In this document: positions 49,803 to 58,942 of the stretch, one piece after another
How positions within the stretch are numbered: position 1 is the stretch's first letter
Layout of the letters: each line of letters starts with the position of its first letter
Origin: Aureimonas altamirensis
GTDB taxonomy: Bacteria > Pseudomonadota > Alphaproteobacteria > Rhizobiales > Rhizobiaceae
Length of the DNA: 64,000 nt
Assembly: GCF_023702225.1 (NCBI RefSeq)
Contig: NZ_JAMQCO010000006.1
Location: forward strand, 62,001-126,000
Direction of reading: 5' to 3'
Notes under the pieces: model-generated
What the model saw: only the letters and a program-made list of their open reading frames with translations
Told to the model about the DNA's origin: nothing
The model's database searches: none
Translations under genes and position numbers: made by a program

Positions 49803-51947
49803 TCACCACTTGTAGGCCACCGACGCGATGACGCTGCGGCCCTCGCCGTAGAAGCAGCCGAAATTGCAGCTTGCGACATACTCTTCATCGGCCACGTTGT
49901 TGACGTTCAGAGCGGCCTTGAAATCATCCTTTTCGTAGCGGATCGCAAGGTCGACGAGCGTTGCGGACGGCAGGTCTATGGAATTGGCATTGTTGCCGAA
50001 GCGCGAGCCGATATAGCGGACGCCGCCGCCCAGCGAAACACCTTCGAGCACCGTTCCGGGCTGGAACGCGTAATCGAGCCAGAGGGCAGCGGCATGTTCC
50101 GGCACGTTGGCCGGGCGGTTGCCGGTCGTGGTGGCGGTTATGATGCCGGCCACCACGGTGTCGTCCCCTTGCGTGATCTCCACGTCGGAGTAGGTGTAGT
50201 TGCCGACGAGGCTCAGCCCGTCGGTCAGGCTTGCCGTAGCCTCCAGTTCGAAGCCGCGCGAGCGGATCTCGCCCGTCTGGGTGATCTCGCGCACCAGCGA
50301 TCCGCCGTCCGGCACGGCCTGGTTGGCGACGACGTTGGTCTGCTCGATCTGGTACAGCGATGCGGTGACGAACGAGTTCCAGCCTGCCGGCTGGTACTTG
50401 ATGCCGCCCTCGACCTGCTTGCCTTCCGAAGGCTTGAACAGTGCGCCGTCGGAGGTTTCCCCGGTGATCGGGTTGAAGGATGTCGCGTAGCTGACGAAGG
50501 GCGCCAGGCCGTTGTCGAACAGATAGACCGCGCCCGCACGCCCGGTCAGGGCGTCGTCATCGACGCTGCCGCCGGCATTGGACAGGTCCGACCAGTCCTG
50601 GCGCAGGCCCGCGGTGACGACCAGCCGGTCGAAACGGATCTGGTCCTGCGCGTAGATGCCGGTCTGCTTCAGGTCGACATTGGTGATGTTGGCGCCATCC
50701 GGGTCGACGATGACGGGCGTACCGTAGACCGGGTCGAAGGCGTTGATGGGCAGTGCCGTGCCCGAGAAGTTCGACGAGCGGTCGAGATTGTTCTGCCGGT
50801 AGTCCAGCCCGATCAGCGCGGTATGCTGGAGAACGCCGGTCTCGAACTGCGTTTCGACCTGATTGTCAATACCGAAGCTGTTTGTCAGCTCGTCCTGGAC
50901 GGAGGGGCCGCGCGCCACGGTGAAGTTGTCGGCGCCGAGGCCGGCGAAGTAAAGGTTCTGGTAGTTGAAGTCGAGCCGCGTGTACTGTGCGTTCTGGCGA
51001 AACTCGACCGCCTCGTTGAAACGATGGCTGAACTCGTAGCCGATCGTGCCGAACCAGCTTTCGGAATCGTTGAAGTCGGGCTCGCCCAGATACAGGCTCG
51101 GCGGAAGGCGGCCATAGGGGTTGCCGTCCAGCGTGCCGGCCTGGGGCAGGCCGACGGGCGAATCCGCCTTGTCGTACTGCAGGCTGCCCATCAGCGTGAA
51201 GCTGGTGTCGGCGTCGGGACGGAAGCTGATCGACGGCGCCAGGTAGACGCGGTCGTCGTCGACGTAGTTCTGCTGCGTTTCCGAAAGGCGGCCGAGGCCG
51301 ACCATGCGGTAGCTGACATCCTCGTTGTAGACGCCGCCGACATCGAACTTGGCGACGTAGCGGTTGTTGTTGCCGATCTCGGCGCCGACATTGCGGAATT
51401 GCGTGAAGGTCGGCCGCTTCTGCACGAGGTTGATGATCCCGCCGGGGGCGCCCTGGCCGTACAGGACGGAGGCCGGCCCCTTCAACACCTCGATGCGTTC
51501 GAAGCCATAGGGCTCGAAGGCGAGCGCGCCGAAATCGCGGATGAAGCGGAAGCCGTTGATGTAGAGGCTGTCGGTCGATTCGAAGCCTCGGATGATGGGC
51601 GAGAAGAAGCGCGGGTCGGCCCCGAAGGGCTGCGTCACGACGCCGGACGTATAGTTGAGCGCCTCGCCGATATTCTGGACGCCGCGATCTTCCATCTGCT
51701 GGGTGGTGACGACCGAAATGGACTGAGGCACCTCGATCAGGGGCGCCGAAATCTTGGAGCCGGTCTGCGTCTGCGTCGCGACATAGCCGTCGACCGGGCC
51801 CGTCGCCGTGCCGAACGTGCCGCCGGTTCCACCGCCGCCGGCACCCTCGACGACCACCGTGTCGAGCGTGACGGACGATTGTGCGTGGGCGCAAAGGGGT
51901 ATCGCGACCGAGGCCGCCAGAATGGACAATCGATGGCCGAGGCGCAT
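49803..51947 (-). CDS. TonB-dependent ferric-siderophore receptor (FhuA/FhuE-like)
   Basis: A 714-aa outer-membrane receptor with signal peptide (MRLGHRLSILAASVAIPLCAHAQ), a TonB box region (TLDTVVVEG, about 28-36), a plug domain (SAPLIEVPQSISVVTTQQMEDRGVQNIGEALNYT; ERIEVLKGPASVLYGQGAPGG), and a 22-strand type barrel ending in aromatic KW. The plug pattern is that of the ferrichrome/hydroxamate group, consistent with the FhuD and FhuB neighbours. Start ATG at 51947 after CGGAGT. Regulation by iron is expected but no clear Fur or RirA site was found. Confidence 0.92.
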   Translation of the reverse strand: MRLGHRLSILAASVAIPLCAHAQSSVTLDTVVVEGAGGGGTGGTFGTATGPVDGYVATQTQTGSKISAPLIEVPQSISVVTTQQMEDRGVQNIGEALNYTSGVVTQPFGADPRFFSPIIRGFESTDSLYINGFRFIRDFGALAFEPYGFERIEVLKGPASVLYGQGAPGGIINLVQKRPTFTQFRNVGAEIGNNNRYVAKFDVGGVYNEDVSYRMVGLGRLSETQQNYVDDDRVYLAPSISFRPDADTSFTLMGSLQYDKADSPVGLPQAGTLDGNPYGRLPPSLYLGEPDFNDSESWFGTIGYEFSHRFNEAVEFRQNAQYTRLDFNYQNLYFAGLGADNFTVARGPSVQDELTNSFGIDNQVETQFETGVLQHTALIGLDYRQNNLDRSSNFSGTALPINAFDPVYGTPVIVDPDGANITNVDLKQTGIYAQDQIRFDRLVVTAGLRQDWSDLSNAGGSVDDDALTGRAGAVYLFDNGLAPFVSYATSFNPITGETSDGALFKPSEGKQVEGGIKYQPAGWNSFVTASLYQIEQTNVVANQAVPDGGSLVREITQTGEIRSRGFELEATASLTDGLSLVGNYTYSDVEITQGDDTVVAGIITATTTGNRPANVPEHAAALWLDYAFQPGTVLEGVSLGGGVRYIGSRFGNNANSIDLPSATLVDLAIRYEKDDFKAALNVNNVADEEYVASCNFGCFYGEGRSVIASVAYKW

Positions 51948-52063
51948 GGGATACTCCGCGCAGGAAACTGGACAACTCCGCTCCTGATTACGCGTGTATA
52001 AGCTGACTTTGAATATCCTATTTTAGTCGCACTATCGGAAGTCCTCCGCCTGTGCGGGTTTTG

Positions 52064-52648
52064 TCACAATCGAGGCCGTTCCATGTTCCAGAGCTTGGCG
52101 TTGCTGGATGACACGGCGACAGCGCCCAGCTTCAACGCCGCCTGTGCATCGGCTTGCGTGCATATGAAACCGGAGGCCACCGCAGGCGGCATGCGCTTTC
52201 GATCGTCTGCAGGGATGTGCGCCAGCATGGGCGCCGGCATCAGCTGCACCAGGTTGGGGCTGCTTTGCGAAATGGCCTTGACGCTGCGCGGCCAGGTAGA
52301 CCGATCCGTGACGAATACCTTTTGCATGGTCAGAAGGCCGCATTGCGCGGCCTTCTGGATCGTCGGAACCCTGGTGGACAGAAGAACGGAAATCCCCGCT
52401 TCGGACAAGAATTCGATTGCCCCCTTGTCCTGGGACAGACCCTCGCAACTATCGATATTCAACACGATCAGCTTGTTACGCCGAGTCAGCGTCCGTACCA
52501 GTTCGGCCACATGGCGCAGCGATATATTGGCCACGATCCCGATCTCGGCACGACTGGCCAGGAACGTGTCCACCTGCTCGGTGCCATAAAGCGTCGCCAT
52601 GACCGGATGGCGCATCAGTCTCTCGCCGATGGTTCTGTCCAGGGCCAA
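52064..52648 (-). CDS. GlpP-family (glycerol-3-phosphate-responsive) antiterminator
   Basis: A 194-aa protein of the GlpP/G3P_antiterm family (PF04309), TIM-barrel-like RNA-binding antiterminators; E. coli YgcP is also a member. Landmarks: FLASRAEIGIVANISLRHV, LNIDSCEGLSQDKGAIEFL, LLSTRVPTIQKAAQCGLLTMQKVFVTD, and PNLVQLMPAPM. The start is TTG at 52648, with GAGAGG 5 nt upstream; the ribosome binding site overlaps the stop of the FAD oxidase gene. Last gene of a five-gene operon, so it may autoregulate. The effector may be a phosphorylated polyol. Confidence 0.88.
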   Translation of the reverse strand: MALDRTIGERLMRHPVMATLYGTEQVDTFLASRAEIGIVANISLRHVAELVRTLTRRNKLIVLNIDSCEGLSQDKGAIEFLSEAGISVLLSTRVPTIQKAAQCGLLTMQKVFVTDRSTWPRSVKAISQSSPNLVQLMPAPMLAHIPADDRKRMPPAVASGFICTQADAQAALKLGAVAVSSSNAKLWNMERPRL

Positions 52649-52650
52649 GA

Positions 52651-54204
52651 TTACCTCTCCGCGTCGCGGGGCATTTCCGCTGACAGGCCGAGCTTGCCCG
52701 GGTTCAGGAGATTGTCCGGGTCGAGCGCCGCCTTCACCGCCTCCAGAATCGGAAACGCGCTGCCGAGACTGTCGCGCATGTAGGGCGCGCGCAAGAGCCC
52801 TACGCCGTGGTGATGGCTCAGGGCTGCATTATGCCGGACGAGGACGGCGTTGGCGGCATCCCATGCGGCGCGATACCAGGCGCCGCGGCGCTCGACATCC
52901 ACGTCTCCGCGAAGCGAGAAGTACAGGCAAGCCCCATCGACATAGGCGTGCGACTGGTGCGCCGAGCCGGCCAGCGTGCCCGGAACCGCGTTGATAGCCG
53001 CGACGACCTCATCGTAGATTGCCGGAAGGTCTCTCCAGCAGCCCGTCATCTCCAGCGTATCGGCGACGAAACCGGGACTGCGCTTGAACCCCTCGGCGCT
53101 CTTGCCGGTCAGGTAGCGCGTGTCCAGCCAGCGCTCGAAGATGGCGTCGCCGTCCAGCTTGCGGCCAAGGCCGGCGCAGACCCGTTCGCTGATGGCCATC
53201 ACCGCATCGACCATTTCCGGTGCGCCTTCGTCGGCGATCAGCAGCACGTTGAGCGCCGGTTCTTCGAACTGCACGCCGCTTTCCAGGGCATCGTACAGGC
53301 GCAGCGCGGCCGGGTTCGCGCCGCCCTGCATGATCTGGCGACAAGCCTCCAGACCGGTTGCGAAACTATCGAATCCGTATGCGATGGCGCGGGTGTAGTC
53401 AGGGAGGCGATGCAGTTTCAAGCGGACGCGCACCACGATGCCCAAGGTGCCCTCGGATCCGATGAAGAGCTGCTGAAGGTCGGGGCCTATGGCCGCGCGC
53501 GCATAGCCGCCCAGTGTCACCAGCTCTCCGTCAGCCAGCACGACATCCATCCCGTAGACCATGTCTTCGATCTTGCCGTATCGCGTGGACAATTGTCCTG
53601 CGCCCCGGCATGCCACCCAGCCACCGACGGTGCTGATGCCGAAGGAGGAGGGCCAATGGCCCATGGTCATGCCGTAGGACTTCTGGATCGTATCCTCGAA
53701 GACGTCGCCGAACATCCCGGCTTCCACTTCGACGATCTGGCTGTCCGCATCGAACCCGACCAGACGGTTCATGTCACATACGTCCAGCACGATGCCGCCG
53801 CGTAGCGGCAGGGCTGCGCCCGTCACATTGCTGCGGCCGGCCGAGACGGTCAGCGGCAGGCGGTGGCGATGGGCAATGGCCATGACGGCCTGCACTTGCT
53901 CCACCGTCGATATTCGCACGAAGACACCGTCCACCGCCGCGGGCGTGCCGTCCGTTTCCGCGATCATGGTGCCGGCCCACCAGTCGCGTGTATTGACGAC
54001 CAGATCGTCCCGCGTGGTCAAGACCTCGTCCGCCGCGTCACGCAACTCCGCAACGACGTCCGGCGAAACTTCTACGGCATTGCGGGCAAGGCCGGCTGAA
54101 GCGCCGATCGTCTCTATAGCCTTCGCGTAATGCGGTTGGGTCGGCGCTCCGACGACGTAGTTGCCGCGATTGTATCCGCGGCGCACCGCTTCCTTGCTCA
54201 TCAT
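52651..54204 (-). CDS. FAD-linked oxidase of the alkyl-DHAP synthase / YgcU type
   Basis: A 517-aa VAO-family flavoprotein. FAD-binding features: VDGVFVRISTVEQVQAVMAIA, VSAGRSNVTGAALPLRGGIVLD, GHWPSSFGISTVGGWVACRGAGQLSTRYGK and GSEGTLGIVVRVRLKL. The C-terminal LSHHHGVGLLR (about residue 463) is the histidine motif of alkyldihydroxyacetonephosphate synthase. It may act on a phosphorylated triose or polyol rather than make ether lipid. It starts 1 bp after the GlpD-like gene (tandem ATGs), within the MFS-kinase-GlpD-oxidase-antiterminator operon. E. coli YgcU has the same architecture. Confidence 0.87.
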   Translation of the reverse strand: MMSKEAVRRGYNRGNYVVGAPTQPHYAKAIETIGASAGLARNAVEVSPDVVAELRDAADEVLTTRDDLVVNTRDWWAGTMIAETDGTPAAVDGVFVRISTVEQVQAVMAIAHRHRLPLTVSAGRSNVTGAALPLRGGIVLDVCDMNRLVGFDADSQIVEVEAGMFGDVFEDTIQKSYGMTMGHWPSSFGISTVGGWVACRGAGQLSTRYGKIEDMVYGMDVVLADGELVTLGGYARAAIGPDLQQLFIGSEGTLGIVVRVRLKLHRLPDYTRAIAYGFDSFATGLEACRQIMQGGANPAALRLYDALESGVQFEEPALNVLLIADEGAPEMVDAVMAISERVCAGLGRKLDGDAIFERWLDTRYLTGKSAEGFKRSPGFVADTLEMTGCWRDLPAIYDEVVAAINAVPGTLAGSAHQSHAYVDGACLYFSLRGDVDVERRGAWYRAAWDAANAVLVRHNAALSHHHGVGLLRAPYMRDSLGSAFPILEAVKAALDPDNLLNPGKLGLSAEMPRDAER

Positions 54205-54205
54205 A

Positions 54206-55882
54206 TCAATATTCTCCCGTAAGGATCGATTTTTCTTTGTGTATCGCCGCCTCGTACCCGGCGATCTGACTGGCGATCTCGTTGGACGAGAGCTTCAGTT
54301 CCCGCCCGATGATCTGCCCAACACGCGCCGCCGCCCGGCCAGAGGCATCGCGGGCCATCAGACGGGCCCGCATACGTCGCGACAGGACATCGTCCACCGT
54401 CGCCGCCATCTCATGCCGCACGGCGTACAGGACTTCCGCTTCGGTGAAGGGAAGCCCTTCGACGATGGGCGTGGAGAGGTCCGCGTCCTCGGCCATAAGG
54501 TCGCTGACGAAGCGGGCTTCGGTGCCATAACGCTCTCCTAGATGGGCCTCCATCCCGCCAGAGGCGACAATGGCTTGCGCATCGTAGCCGGCTGCGCCCA
54601 GCAGCCAGGCCTTTCGGGACGTGCACTTGCGCCGCTCGCCCAATACCTTGCCCACGGCATCCACCGTCTGCTCCGCCATGTGACGCGCGGTCGTCAGCTT
54701 TCCGCCGACGATGGAAACCACGCCGTCTTTTCCGAGATGCACCGTATGGTCGCGTTTGACATCCATCGTGCTGCCGCTTGGCGAGGCCGAAACGAGCGGG
54801 CGGCAACCGGCGATGCTGCCGACGACGTCCTCCACATCGATGTCGATCTTCAGTGCCGAACGGGCGCCCTCAAGCAGAAAATCGAGCTCGGCGCGCGTGC
54901 AGTGAACATCATCGAGACTGCCTTGATAATCCTCGTCCGTCGTGCCGAGATAAGAAACGTTTCCCCACCTCGTGATGGTGGCTCGTCGGCTGCGCCCCGG
55001 GACGGGAATCGTCACGGTGCAGTCGTTGCGGACTTTCAGCCAGGGAATTGCGACGTGCACGCCCTTGGCCGGCCTGACATGGAGCGGCCTCTCGTCGTCG
55101 CTCGCTCCCATCCAGTCCCGCATCCAGACGCCGGTCGCCATGACCACGGCCTTTGCGCGGACACGTATTTCGCGGCCGGACGCGGTCTCGACGAGCGCGC
55201 CATCCGCCATTCCTCCATTGCGCGTCAGCGCCATGACGCGCGCATGGTTGAGAATAGCTGCGCCGTGGTGGGCGGCGGACCGCGCTAGCGCCAGTGTCAG
55301 CCGGGCATCGTCGACGCGGGCATCGAAATACATGAAACCGCCGCGCAACTGCTCGTCGCGAAAAGTCGGACAGTGAGACAGCACCTCTGCTGCGCTGAGC
55401 CGCTGATGAAGGATGCCCTCGCGCCACCCACCGGCCAGATCGTAACTCCAGAGCAGGCCCTCGAACGCCTTGGCCATTCGGGCATCGAAGATGCCGTCGC
55501 GCTCCAGGATCGGGAACAGGAACGGCAACCGTTGCACCAGATGCGCGGCGTTGCGGCGCAGCCTCTGCCGTTCCAGAAGGGAATGCCGGACAAGTCCGAG
55601 ATTGCCCTGCTCGATGTACCGCAACCCACCATGGACCATCTTGGACGACTTGGATGAAGTGCCGGACGCGAAGTCGTCTTTCTCGATCAATGCGACGCGA
55701 TAGCCGCGCAGCGCCGCATCGAAGGCGCAGTAGCATCCCGTAACGCCTCCGCCGACGATCAGGAGGTCGAAGGCCTCGTCGGCCAGCCTGTCTTCCTGCT
55801 CGGCGCGTACGATCCGCAAGGGCTCGGTGCGGGCAAGACCCTCGCGGTCACGGCGGGCGCGACGGCCGGGAAGTCGAAACAT
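54206..55882 (-). CDS. glpD: FAD-dependent glycerol-3-phosphate dehydrogenase-like protein (GlpD family)
   Basis: A 558-aa flavoprotein of the GlpD/DAO family, expected to oxidise sn-glycerol-3-phosphate (or a related polyol phosphate) and pass electrons to quinone. Shown by the FAD loop DLLIVGGGVTGCYCAFDAA near residue 40, GTSSKSSKMVHGGLRYIEQG, ATGVWMRDWMG, and a C-terminal helical domain with AATVDDVLSRRMRARL. ATG at 55882 is preferred because AGG lies 8 nt before it; ATG at 55894 is an alternative. It starts 19 bp after the kinase gene. Exact substrate uncertain given the divergent kinase. Confidence 0.88.
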   Translation of the reverse strand: MFRLPGRRARRDREGLARTEPLRIVRAEQEDRLADEAFDLLIVGGGVTGCYCAFDAALRGYRVALIEKDDFASGTSSKSSKMVHGGLRYIEQGNLGLVRHSLLERQRLRRNAAHLVQRLPFLFPILERDGIFDARMAKAFEGLLWSYDLAGGWREGILHQRLSAAEVLSHCPTFRDEQLRGGFMYFDARVDDARLTLALARSAAHHGAAILNHARVMALTRNGGMADGALVETASGREIRVRAKAVVMATGVWMRDWMGASDDERPLHVRPAKGVHVAIPWLKVRNDCTVTIPVPGRSRRATITRWGNVSYLGTTDEDYQGSLDDVHCTRAELDFLLEGARSALKIDIDVEDVVGSIAGCRPLVSASPSGSTMDVKRDHTVHLGKDGVVSIVGGKLTTARHMAEQTVDAVGKVLGERRKCTSRKAWLLGAAGYDAQAIVASGGMEAHLGERYGTEARFVSDLMAEDADLSTPIVEGLPFTEAEVLYAVRHEMAATVDDVLSRRMRARLMARDASGRAAARVGQIIGRELKLSSNEIASQIAGYEAAIHKEKSILTGEY

Positions 55883-55901
55883 GGAATACCTCATCGGTCC
55901 G

Positions 55902-57455
55902 TCATCCGCCGCTGCGAGCCGGGGGCAGATGGTTTTCATAGGCGCCGGCACGGGTGCGGCCGATTTCGTCAGAGATGGCCGCTTGCCAACCGGCCCTGCG
56001 CGCGAGACGCTCGTCATCCGACAGGGAGGGCTCGAAGGTCTCGCCGCGTGGAAGCGTGGAACGGGCCTCCGAAAGATCGCTCCACATGAGGCCGCGCGCG
56101 CCGGCCATGAACGCCGTGCCACGCAGGCTTGCGCGCTCGGCGTCGGGCATTCGGCGCACGGGGACGCCGCCAAGATCGGCCTGCATGCGCAGCAACGGAT
56201 CCGAAGATGACAGTCCGCCACCCGCAACCAGCTCGTGCATGCGTTTGCCGGCAACCAGTTCGTCCGCCTCCACGCAGGAGACGACAGAGTGGGCGATACC
56301 TTCCAGAACCGCATAGGCCAGTTCCTCGCGCGTGTGGGTCATCGAAAGCCCGGTCAGGGAGGCGCGGGCTGCCGGCTCCATGACTGGCTGCCGAAGTCCC
56401 GTCAGCGTCGGAACGAAGCGGATGCCACGCGCCCCGTCGGCCATCGCCGCCAAGGCGCTGATCTGGCGCGCATCGTCGAACCAGCGCATGTCGTTGCACA
56501 GCCAGTTGAGAGCGGATCCAGTGGTGGCCGCATAGGTTTCCACCGCAAGGTTGGAACGCCCGCCCTTGCGCCACGCGGTCATCGTGAACGTGGCCTCGAA
56601 AGCGCCGGGCCGCGCCGGGCGCTCCTGGCCGATGACAAGATCAACGAAGCTGCCGGTTCCGTGGACGCACATGGCCTGGCCACTGTCATGGCAGCCGAGG
56701 CCGACAAGACCCGCCAGTTGGTCGCCCATCGAGGCCATGATGGGTACGCGCATGCCAAGGATGTCGCGGCGGGTATGACCGAAGTCGTCGGCGTCTTCCC
56801 TGAGGACCGGAAGCAACTCTTCCGGAAACTCCTGCGCGCGAAGCCACTCGTCGATATAGCTATGCGTGCGGAGATCATATGCGCCGCAGGAGGTGGCGTT
56901 GGTCGGCGTCGTCACCACCTGCCGCACTTCGGAAAGATGCCACAGAAGCCAGCTGTCGACCGTTCCGAAGGCGAGGCGGTTTTTCTTCAATGCATCCGAA
57001 ACGCAAGGCGTGTTGCGCATGTGACGCGCGGCCCACAGATAGATAGCGCGCGCACCGATGGGCCGTCCGGCGCGCTCGATCAACGCCCGATCCCAGTGCG
57101 GCGAGAGGGCCTTCAACTCTTCGGAGAAGCGGGTGTCCTGCCATACCATGGCCGGGACGAGAGACCGTCCGGTTTCCGTGTCCCAGAGGACCCCCGTCGC
57201 CCGTTGCGTCGTCAGCGCCAGGGCGGCGATCTCCAGGCCTTCGGCGGGAGCCGAGGCGATGACCTTCCGGCACATCGTCAAAGTCGTTTCCAGAAGCGCA
57301 TCGGCGTCCTGTTCGACGACGCCGTGGCGCGGCGTCGTCACCTTGAGCGGGGCATAGGCGGGGGCGGTGACACCGCCATCCGCCCGCACCAGGGCAGCCC
57401 GTGTTCCGGACGTGCCTTCGTCTATCGCCAGTATGGCTTGCTGCAGCATCGTCAT
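55902..57455 (-). CDS. FGGY-family polyol kinase (glycerol kinase-like, divergent substrate pocket)
   Basis: A 517-aa kinase with N-terminal AIDEGTSGTRAALV (phosphate loop), ALTTQRATGVLWDTETGR, MVWQDTRF, SMGDQLAGLVGLG (catalytic Asp) and a C-terminal VAGGGLSSSDPLLRMQADLGG adenosine motif. It resembles GlpK in length, but the glycerol-contacting NQRET is TQRAT here (Glu replaced by Ala86) and the PYFSGTK tyrosine region is RPIGARAIY. A polyol other than glycerol is therefore likely. Start ATG at 57455 with GAGGGG upstream, 9 bp after the MFS gene. E. coli YgcE is a comparable FGGY kinase. No glpF is adjacent. Confidence 0.85.
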   Translation of the reverse strand: MTMLQQAILAIDEGTSGTRAALVRADGGVTAPAYAPLKVTTPRHGVVEQDADALLETTLTMCRKVIASAPAEGLEIAALALTTQRATGVLWDTETGRSLVPAMVWQDTRFSEELKALSPHWDRALIERAGRPIGARAIYLWAARHMRNTPCVSDALKKNRLAFGTVDSWLLWHLSEVRQVVTTPTNATSCGAYDLRTHSYIDEWLRAQEFPEELLPVLREDADDFGHTRRDILGMRVPIMASMGDQLAGLVGLGCHDSGQAMCVHGTGSFVDLVIGQERPARPGAFEATFTMTAWRKGGRSNLAVETYAATTGSALNWLCNDMRWFDDARQISALAAMADGARGIRFVPTLTGLRQPVMEPAARASLTGLSMTHTREELAYAVLEGIAHSVVSCVEADELVAGKRMHELVAGGGLSSSDPLLRMQADLGGVPVRRMPDAERASLRGTAFMAGARGLMWSDLSEARSTLPRGETFEPSLSDDERLARRAGWQAAISDEIGRTRAGAYENHLPPARSGG

Positions 57456-57464
57456 CTGGTCCCC

Positions 57465-58877
57465 TCAGTCGCCGGCAAACTGTGGCGCATCCGGCTCGTT
57501 GTCCGGATTAACGGAGGAGCGGGTCGGATCCCACCGGATGACGCTGCAGACGATGCAGGCCGCCAGCGGAACTGCCGACAGGATCAGGAACGTCGTCCCC
57601 AGCCCATACGCCTCCCTGAAGAGCGGGAAGACGAGTAGGCCGATGGCCGCGCCGGTTGCACCCATAGCGCCGATGATCCCGTTCGCGCCGGCACGCAATT
57701 CGCTTCGGAATGACAGGGAAGACAGGCTCTTTCCGTTGGCGCCGGGGCCGCCGGAGTGAAACAGGATGAAGAGCGAGGGAACGATCACCGCCAGCCAGAC
57801 CGGCATCGTGTCGTGGAACAGTCCCATGATCACCAGCATGCAGAAGACGGCGCCGAAGCCGATGGCCGAAGCCCTGCGTAAGCCGAAAAAGCGTCCGATC
57901 GCAGGCGACATGAAGCCGCCGACGACTCCGAAGACGTTGAATACGAGCGTGCCCAGCATGGCGTTGATGAAGTCGGTGCCGAACAGCGATGCGCTGATGA
58001 GCGGCAGATACCAGCCCACGGCAAAATACTGGATCGACTGGCCGATCTGCACCGTCGCGGCCAGGATGGTGCGCGGCAGGTATACGCCCCGGAAGATCAA
58101 CGCGATGTTGCGGAAACCGCGCTTTGCCTGGTTTATGACCGGCAGGCGCTCGGCCGGCGGAGCCGCGACGAAGCCGAGGCCGTAGATGCGGCTCATGGCC
58201 TTGGCAGCGTCGTCCAGCCTTTCCTTTCGCGCGAGCCAGACGGGGCTTTCGACCATGAAGACGAACTGCAGCAGCATGATCGTCAAGGCGAAGACGCCTG
58301 TCGCCGCGACGGAATAGCGCCAGATCGTATCGCCGACGTCCCAACTGTAGAACATCATCGCCAGCAGGATATTGGTGCACACCGCAAGGTACCAGATGCC
58401 TTGCCAGGTGTTCAGGCGGCTGCGCAGTCGGGCCGGGGTAAATTCGGCCAGCACGGCCATGGCGATGGCGAAATCGATGCCGTATGCCGCGCCGACGAAG
58501 AACCGGCCGAAGATGATCATCTCGTAGCTTTGTGCCGTTGCGACGAGCACGGCGCCGATCAGGGCCAGGAGCTTGGCGAAGACGAGCGGGCGCATGCGCC
58601 CCCAACGGTCGGCCATCCAGCCGCCGATCGGGTTGAAGACGATCGCGACCCAGGATGCGAAAGACGTCATCAGTGCCACTTCGCGGGCGTCCAGCCCCAT
58701 ATCCCGCGTCATCGGACCAAGGCCCGCGCTCAGCGCCGAGTTGGCGAAGGCGTCGAGAAACAGGCCGCCGAGCGCCAGCCACCAGATAAGGCCGGCGCGC
58801 CCGCGGATACCGTCGCTCTTGTCGATGAACGAAATAATGTCTTCGATGCCCCGCAGGGCATACTTGCTCCCGTGCAT
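57465..58877 (-). CDS. MFS transporter (metabolite:H+ symporter type, YgcS-like)
   Basis: A 470-aa major-facilitator protein with about twelve membrane segments, a cytoplasmic N-terminus (MHGSKYALRGIEDIISFIDK) and the family motifs GGWMADRWGRMRPLVFAK (loop 2-3, near residue 85) and FFVGAAYGIDFAIAMAVLAEFTPARLRSR. It is expected to import the operon's substrate together with protons. ATG at 58877 is preceded by GGAGGAGTAGTGAC. First gene of the five-gene operon; its 158-bp leader contains a strong hairpin. E. coli YgcS is a similar MFS protein. Confidence 0.87.
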   Translation of the reverse strand: MHGSKYALRGIEDIISFIDKSDGIRGRAGLIWWLALGGLFLDAFANSALSAGLGPMTRDMGLDAREVALMTSFASWVAIVFNPIGGWMADRWGRMRPLVFAKLLALIGAVLVATAQSYEMIIFGRFFVGAAYGIDFAIAMAVLAEFTPARLRSRLNTWQGIWYLAVCTNILLAMMFYSWDVGDTIWRYSVAATGVFALTIMLLQFVFMVESPVWLARKERLDDAAKAMSRIYGLGFVAAPPAERLPVINQAKRGFRNIALIFRGVYLPRTILAATVQIGQSIQYFAVGWYLPLISASLFGTDFINAMLGTLVFNVFGVVGGFMSPAIGRFFGLRRASAIGFGAVFCMLVIMGLFHDTMPVWLAVIVPSLFILFHSGGPGANGKSLSSLSFRSELRAGANGIIGAMGATGAAIGLLVFPLFREAYGLGTTFLILSAVPLAACIVCSVIRWDPTRSSVNPDNEPDAPQFAGD

Positions 58878-58942
58878 GTCACTACTCCTCCCAGAGTAAC
58901 AGACACATCCACATAAGGGTCGGGGCAAGTTTCGGACGAGCG

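Noticed and set aside
52004-52018. RirA/IRO-like box upstream of the siderophore receptor
   Set aside because: Only TGA-N9-TCC is found where TGA-N9-TCA is required; one mismatch in such a short motif is not significant.
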